Shown piece by piece: positions 58,341-64,000 of a DNA stretch of 64,000 nt. The stretch spans positions 1,798,001 through 1,862,000 of the forward strand of contig VJWN01000005.1 of NCBI GenBank assembly GCA_007644065.1, written 5' to 3'. The notes below the pieces were generated by a model that saw only the letters and a list, made by a program, of their open reading frames with translations, had not been told where the DNA came from and did no database searches. Numbering within the stretch: the first letter of the stretch is position 1; every line of letters starts with the position of its first letter. Source of the stretch: Margaritispora aquatica. Taxonomy: Eukaryota > Ascomycota > Leotiomycetes > Helotiales > Discinellaceae. The position numbers were made by a program, and so were the translations under genes.

Positions 58341-60484
58341 ATGCCTGAAGCACATCACCTCAATACATTCCATGATTGGGACAACAAATTGTCCCTGGGA
58401 TCATCAGCAACGACCTCGCATTGGCCACTCCCTTCACCGTCATATTCAAACTCAGCGCGCTCAGAGACATTCACCAACATCCCATTCACCACCTCAACGA
58501 CCACACTTACCAACCAACCACACACCAAGTCACTAAACCAACACATCTTCCCCTCTCTCAAACCCTCCAAACAACACGCCTCACGTGCCACCCTCACACC
58601 ATGGAAGTTCGAAATCACCGCGTCCATAATCTCCCTGCTCTCGATGTTCGGTCTCGTGATCCTGCTCCTGCACTTCGACGGGCAGGAATACAGACAGTGG
58701 CCGTACAACTTCACGCTCAACGGAGTAGTGGCGATCTGGTCGACGATCTGTCACACGGCCGTCATGGTACCGGTAGGAGGCGCGATCTCGCAGGCGGCGT
58801 GGCTGTATTATCTCCCTGAGGAGGGGAAGGGCGCGAAGTACAGGGATTTGGAGCGCTTTGAGACGTTTAATGATGCGAGTCGAGGGGCGTTTGGGAGTTT
58901 GAAGTTGTTGTGGCAGGTTAGAGGACGGTGAGTTTTCTGTCACTGTGGGGATTTGAGGCCATGGGAAGGAAATGAGATTGAGAATCGATGAGCTGATGTG
59001 GGAGTAGGAATTTGGTGGCGATTGGAGCGTTGATTACGGTGCTGTGTCTTGCGTTCGATACGTTTACGCAGCAAGTTCTGTCGTTGGAGAGTCGCAGCAT
59101 TGCAACTAATGAGGTGGATTCTGGGCAGTACTCCGCTGGGCGGGTGCCAAGGAGTACTTACTTGATTGATTACGATCACGGGTCAACGTTTTCTGGTATG
59201 TGGCAATCTTCGTTTGCGTAGAAGGACGTGGTATTGACCTGAAAGACAGAATTTATCCCAACTTTGAGCACAAAGGCTGCGATTTACAATGGGATTCTGG
59301 CTCAAGACATCCAGCCTCCAGCTGTCTCTTGCTCAACGGGAAACTGCACGGTATGTCTCTACTGATGTGACAAATTATGCCAGCAATTTTGAACTGTTGA
59401 TATTTGCCAAGGTACCTCGCTTACATATATCAAGTGGCCCATCATCCCCTCCCTCGCCGTATGTGGAGAATGTAGCCCATCAACGTTCACCACAGCTTGC
59501 AACGAAACATACTGCAACTATACCATGCCAACCGGCACAACATTCACCTCACCGGTTCAAGCCCGCACATCTAATCCACTCTTTGAAGTCTTAAGCACCC
59601 AAGGGCTGAAATACAATACCTCCTCAACCTCAACCGCTTACATCGGGACTTTCGACGCAATCGGCGCACCGTGGGGTTCCAGATACGCCGAAAACACCTC
59701 CATCACAGCCACAGAATGCGCACTTTGGATGTGTATCCAAGCATACAATATCTCATCTTCGAACACGTTGCAAACCCAGCAAGCTATCGGAAACTGGTCC
59801 GAAATCCTCCCCATGTCATCAAGCTACTCCAACGGCGACACCAACGCTGCACCAATCTCCCAAGCATCCGTGACCGCAAATCGGACGTTCGCGAATCTCC
59901 CAGCAAGTATGAACCCCGTACCAGGAAATTACTCCGTCTACGGCCTCTCCATCGTAGCCATATCCCGCGGTCTCTCGGACGTGATTCCCGGCTCGGTAAC
60001 GGGCGGAACAGGTACGAAGTACTACAGCTCGGCTTTCATAGAATCAATATGGAATAACACCAATTCCGGGAGTGCCGGTCTCGATTTATGGATCAAGCGA
60101 CTCGCGCTAAGTATGACGAACAACATCCGCTCTAGCTCCGGCTCCGCTCTCTCCACTTCCTCGCATGTGCCAGAGTATGCAGGCGTGGCGTACCACTTGC
60201 AATATTTCGTCGAGGTGCGCTGGGAGTGGCTCTCGCTGCCGATTGCGCTGGTGGTGGCGTCTGTGTTGTTTCTGGTGCTGAGTATTGTGCGGAGTGCGAG
60301 GGCGGGGGCGGAGGTGTTTAAGGGGAGTCCGTTGGCGTTGCTTTTTAGTGAGATTGATACCCGGATTGCGGGGAGGGCTAGGACGAGGACGAGGACGGGA
60401 TTGATAGGTGAGCCAGGGAAGAAGGATAAAATGAGAGTAGTGCTTAGGGAGGAGGATGGGAAGTGGTTGTTTAAAGAGGCTTAG
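58341..60484 (+). CDS. DUF3176 family membrane protein
   Basis: Four exons (58341-58927, 59008-59195, 59250-59350, 59435-60484) total 1926 nt, 641 residues. The N-terminal 85 residues are Ser/Thr/Pro-rich. Two membrane helices follow (WKFEITASIISLLSMFGLVI and the FTLNGVVAIWSTICHTAVMV segment), then LYYLPEEGKGAKYRDLERFE and a third helix NLVAIGALITVLCLAFDTFT. The conserved cysteine box CSTGNCT-WPIIPSLAVCGEC spans intron 3, which uses an AAG acceptor (59434). A long extracellular-type region with many Asn-X-Ser/Thr sites leads to the last helix LPIALVVASVLFLVLSIVRS and a basic tail. The family is common in filamentous fungi; its function is unknown. Confidence 0.88.
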
Positions 60485-61839
60485 AAAAGCTAATAGGATT
60501 AATGACATAACACAAGTACTTTGATAATCATCGACTTGCTTTATTGTTGTGCGTTATTGATTGAGCTAGAGTTATTTTTCTTTTCGATACTCGGATGGTT
60601 TGTATTTCAAGTCAGGTACTTTAGCTATAGACACATCGATCAAAGCAGACAGCATACTCATCTCAATTTTCGCAGAATAACCACATGATCCAAACACCCG
60701 AAAGACTTCCGTGGTTTTGCTGCACGTCGCAGCTTCTGCCCAATCTTAAAGTTTTATTATATTAGAGATGTTCTTTACCCAACAGCCTTCTTTGACTTTC
60801 AAATTGGTATTTTATCTTCGCCAACATTGGCCACCGCTCGAATCAGAGATTTTTGTATTCTGGCTTTCGTATTGCAAAATAAAAAGAATATTTTTTTGTT
60901 TGGGTTTATTTACAAGTCTTTATGTACTTTTCACATCCGCGGCCAGATAGATACAAAGAGTATAGAAAAAATTGTTTGGTCTAAAGACCGGTCCAAGGAC
61001 CTCCCGCCTAGCGACCTCCCATTGGGAGACTAGACATAGCAGACCAGGACTACCCCTTTCTGCTCTAAGGCTAGGTTCATCCCCGCTGGCACGCACCGCC
61101 GGCTCACGTCGAACTACCTCCCGTCCAGGGGTTTAGAGTTGGGGTAGTTAGATGGTATGAGGAGCGAGACCGAGTCGGTAAGGTATGCAGTGTACATACT
61201 TATCATCGTGCAGCTAGTACGCGTTCATGGGTACACCACAGCTTGGCTGACGTTGACGAAAATCCGGATAATTCGATTGATTCTTGCCTGATGATTGAGT
61301 TAGCCGAATGTAAACAACCAAAGTAGAAAGGGAATATACCGTTGGACTCTCGAGTTCGAATTGGGAGTCGGGGGTACTACCACTAAACTAAACAGGTCGG
61401 TTAAAGGGCCTAGATAACACATTAGTGGTCATTTCGATGGTTAGTTGACCCATACAACGAATTCATGTTACATCATAACCTAAATATCGAAATGCTTCTG
61501 GGTTCGCTCTGCCGCAAGGCTTTGTAGAAAACATGCGTTTGGTATCATTATTTCCTTAATTCTCAATCTTGATTAATGCAGATTAAAGGTCACAATACAG
61601 TATTATCCTCTACATAAATGAAGCGATAATAAGGGAGGACTGTGCAGGGGCAGCACCTGGAGCCTCTGAACTTAAATCCCGTTTGTATGCTGGAATATTG
61701 TAATTCAAGCACGCTGCCTGAGCTCTATTTTCTTGAAGATGCTGTTTATAGACGCTACAATGAAAGAGGATATGCTAAGACGTTCTCAACAAGCATAAAG
61801 ATCAGCGAAAAGTTCATGATATCTCTCATCTACCCTCCC
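60485..61839. other. Region without a convincing gene
   Basis: Bases 60980-61260 are unusually GC-rich and look like foreign or repeat sequence, but I recognise no element ends. A tRNA-like scrap lies at 61335-61400. Short ORFs are unconvincing. Confidence 0.4.
61335..61400 (-). other. Degenerate tRNA-like segment
   Basis: The minus strand has TAGTTTAGTGG, a perfect pol III A-box, and 18 bp further TTCGAACTC, a partial B-box. There is no room for a normal anticodon arm between them and no convincing acceptor stem, so this is a tRNA-derived relic at best. Confidence 0.3.
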
Positions 61840-63030
61840 TAAATTCAGCCACTCCCTTCCAGAAAGCGACAAGCTCCTCTCTGCGCCTACGCCACTAACG
61901 AAAAGGATGTTGAGCATGAATTTCCCATATGCCCTATACTAAGATCTTAGAGGCGGTTTATGTGCGCCTTGCTTTACGATTCCCAGCCGATTTTAAAGAG
62001 GAAGATGCTGTGCAGCGTGAGGAAAAAAAATCATATTAATCGATTAAACCATGATTAAATCACGATTAATGTAATTTGATTTGATTAATAGATTTTCTAT
62101 ATGATTATGATTTAGATATAATTTAATTATGATTTAATCATGATTAATTTGGTAAATAGTAATTATATAAAGGCTTTTATATCTATTAAAGAGTTAGAGT
62201 CTAGTTATTTTAATATATTATTAACTAACTTTATTTAATTTTTAATTAATAAATCTCTTGTATATTCTATTAAAAAATTCGAATTAATTTTCAAGAATTC
62301 CTTATTATTACCTACTCGATAAGCTTAATCGGGTAAAGTGCCGGCCTAGGCTAGACCCGCTATCAAGCGAGCTAATTAACTACTTCTATATTATATTACT
62401 AATAATTAATCGATTAAATCATGATTAAATTATAATTAACGTGATTTGATTTGATTAATGACTTTTAAGTTATGATTTGATTTGATTAATAGTCAATAAT
62501 CAAATCATATTAATCATGTCATCACGCTGATGCTGTGGCGTTCGGATTGAGCATTGGTGCTTGGGGTGCGTTTCCTGATCCTGTGGTTGCAACTTAGAGT
62601 CTTGGGAAGCCTTACAAGGTATTTGTACTTAGTAACGTGGGTAACGAGAGTCTCTGCAGAACGCTTGTAGGCCCGTTTAATGGTGCTAAGTTTGACGGTA
62701 CACACCGCGCATAACATCGGGTCTTATAAACCGGATCCCAAAAACTATAAGTACTATCTTGAGTGCATCAAGAAAGGCTTTGGAATCGAAGCCGGGGAGG
62801 CGCTCATGGTCTGCCAAAATCTCCATTTTCATCATGTTGGCACGAAGGCGTTACAACCTGGGATTTGGATCGCGAGAAATCGTGGCGTCACAGTGATGGG
62901 AGGAGATTACGAGGAAGTGCATGCAGCTAGTAAAATAATTCATGGAGAAAGGTTCGAGTCCATAGAAGAACTTGGAGCAACGGTTGGGAAAGGTTTCGAG
63001 AAGCATTGGCTAACGTTTCCTAATATTTAG
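61840..63030 (+). pseudogene. HAD-superfamily (2-haloacid dehalogenase-like) pseudogene split by a MITE
   Basis: Left part: MPYTKILEAVYVRLALRFPA and DFKEEDA up to 62004, preceded by a shifted frame with EKDVEHEFP near 61910. Right part resumes exactly at the duplicated target: DAVAFGLSIGAWGAFPDPVV, then KVFVLSNVGNESL, YKPDPKNYKYYL (motif III Lys), MVCQNLHFHHVGTKA and WIARNRGVTVMGGD, ending FPNI at 63030. Removing the 517-bp element and one target copy restores one continuous frame across the junction. A TAG at 62595-62597 replaces an expected codon after VVAT. The N-terminal DxDGT nucleophile motif was not found. Homologs are small cytosolic hydrolases of fungi. Confidence 0.82.
62013..62529. 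mobile_element. hAT-type MITE, 517 bp, with 8-bp target duplication
   Basis: Ends are CAGCGTGAGGA and, inverted, CAGCGTGATGA. Both sides are flanked by ATGCTGTG (62005-62012 and 62530-62537), a perfect 8-bp duplication as made by hAT transposases. The interior is extremely AT-rich and has a direct repeat of about 58 bp near each end (about 62036-62093 and 62404-62461, sharing TTAATCGATTAAA and ATTTGATTTGATTAAT). No ORF of note. Inserted in the HAD gene. Confidence 0.9.
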
Positions 63031-64000
63031 CTAATAGCGTTATAGGAAAAGGGTCCGGAATATTTCAACAGAAGCATTGGGTCCAGTTCAGGTTTGGCTA
63101 AGCCCTGGCATAGAAAGAAAGTCAACCATGTCCTCGAATCCGCTAAAATATGCCAAGTTGATTTTTTAGAAATTGTTGTTAGCGCACATATGTGAGCTTG
63201 AAACCACTTTCCAAAGAGGAAAAACAGATTAACAACCTTCCCAGATGATTTAAGTGTAGAAGAATACCTGGGTTACACAAACTTCTTTTTACAATTGAAT
63301 CTTGAATCTTGAATCTGGGCCAACTATGGCATCCAGCATCTCCAACGCGCTGTCAACGCAACGTCGACTCTTACAAATGAGACCTGGTTTCGATGAAGGA
63401 AAGCTTTGAAGGAGGAATGTTGGGAAGCTAGTCGCGAAAGTGGGAGCATTGGCGTCGTAGGAAAAAGGCCGTCGGATAGATGCATTCGATTCTAGAACTG
63501 GGCATTAACTAACTACTCGGCTTGTGTTCTCTAAGAAGCCCGTCCACCAGGGCGTCGACTCGGAGAGGCCTCTTTCACTGGCAGCACTGCTACAGACTTG
63601 CAAACGGGTTATAAAGTGCCAGCACCTGACAGATTACTCGTCATGACAAAATTTAATACCCTTGCGAATCGTATCTCATCACCTGATTTCATTCCATGAA
63701 TGCGTGACTCTGCATAGAAATGCCCCGGCGGCATTTACAATGAATTGAGCTATGTGAATTAGAAAGCGAGAAAGACCCGCACAGGGACGATTTTTGGAAA
63801 AGCGCAAGCTCCCGATACTTACCTACGATCTAGCTATTCAAAACAGGTGACCTTTGTCCTCGACAGATGTAAACTCGGCTGATAATCGTTTTTGATACAA
63901 CATGACCACGTGAAGGCGCGAGTCAGAAGAGTACTTAAAGAGCCCTAGCTTTTTTCGAAAAGCACGAAACCGTATCTTTTTAGCCAACGTGGAATTCAAG
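63031..64000. other. Region without a recognised gene
   Basis: No coding, RNA or repeat signal that I can support up to the window end. Confidence 0.5.

Noticed and set aside
58376..58943. Overlapping ORFs on both strands over the DUF3176 N-terminus
   Set aside because: Shadows of the real exon; only the 58341 frame continues through splice sites into conserved blocks.

Overview
This looks like nuclear DNA of a filamentous ascomycete (Pezizomycotina). Genes carry short introns of about 45-95 bp with GTAAGT/GTATGT-like donors and CTAAC-like branch sites. The gene families are typical of moulds: STAND/NACHT proteins with ankyrin repeats, a DUF3176 membrane protein, a MUP1-type methionine permease, GH76, GH43 and GH31 glycosidases, and a SidI-like ligase. 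A Leotiomycetes (Helotiales) origin is a guess from general familiarity, not something the sequence proves. All exon structures below were joined by hand from splice sites and reading frame. Where exon sums are quoted they divide by three.

Layout. 1-2055: 5'-truncated methionine permease (+). 2422-4742: a fusion of a fungal STAND-type N-terminal domain to a degenerate Ras domain (-). 5755-7626: two broken BTB-family copies (+). 8304-9525: KDEL receptor (-). 11169-12231: crotonase-family protein with a signal peptide (-). 14490-15176: a small stand-alone class III cyclase (+). 16018-19123: NACHT-ankyrin NLR (-). 20966-22079, 29116-30241 and 33231-34326: three intact BTB-family paralogs (all -), with a GH76 enzyme, an intron-containing tRNA-Leu, the exon-junction protein Y14, a 768-bp TIR element and an M28 aminopeptidase between or beside them. 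35015-37051 and 38327-39170: a SidI-like acyl-CoA ligase and a half-length SidA-like FAD protein (both -). 40931-42442: a decayed BAHD-type acyltransferase (-). 42933-44635: GH43 (-). 45085-46874: a tandem pair of orphan genes (-). 49209-51230: a large disordered protein (+). 52466-54525: MFS transporter (-). 55517-57688: GH31 (+). 58341-60484: DUF3176 membrane protein (+). 61840-63030: a HAD dehalogenase pseudogene split by a 517-bp hAT-type MITE.

How the genes may work together. The best functional grouping is at 35-40 kb. A predicted peroxisomal SidI-like ligase and a truncated ornithine-monooxygenase-like protein lie among five exact ATCWGATAA motifs in about 2.5 kb. That is the consensus of SreA-type iron-regulatory GATA factors, so this may be a reduced or decaying hydroxamate-siderophore locus. 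A second theme is innate-immunity-like and fast-evolving genes: the STAND-Ras fusion, the NACHT-ankyrin gene with homogenised repeats, and a dispersed BTB family with live and dead copies. GH43 and GH31 both lack signal peptides, which suggests use of imported oligosaccharides inside the cell.

The window has several pseudogenes (two BTB, BAHD, HAD) and two non-autonomous DNA transposons in AT-rich pockets. This is consistent with an accessory, fast-turnover region rather than a conserved core.
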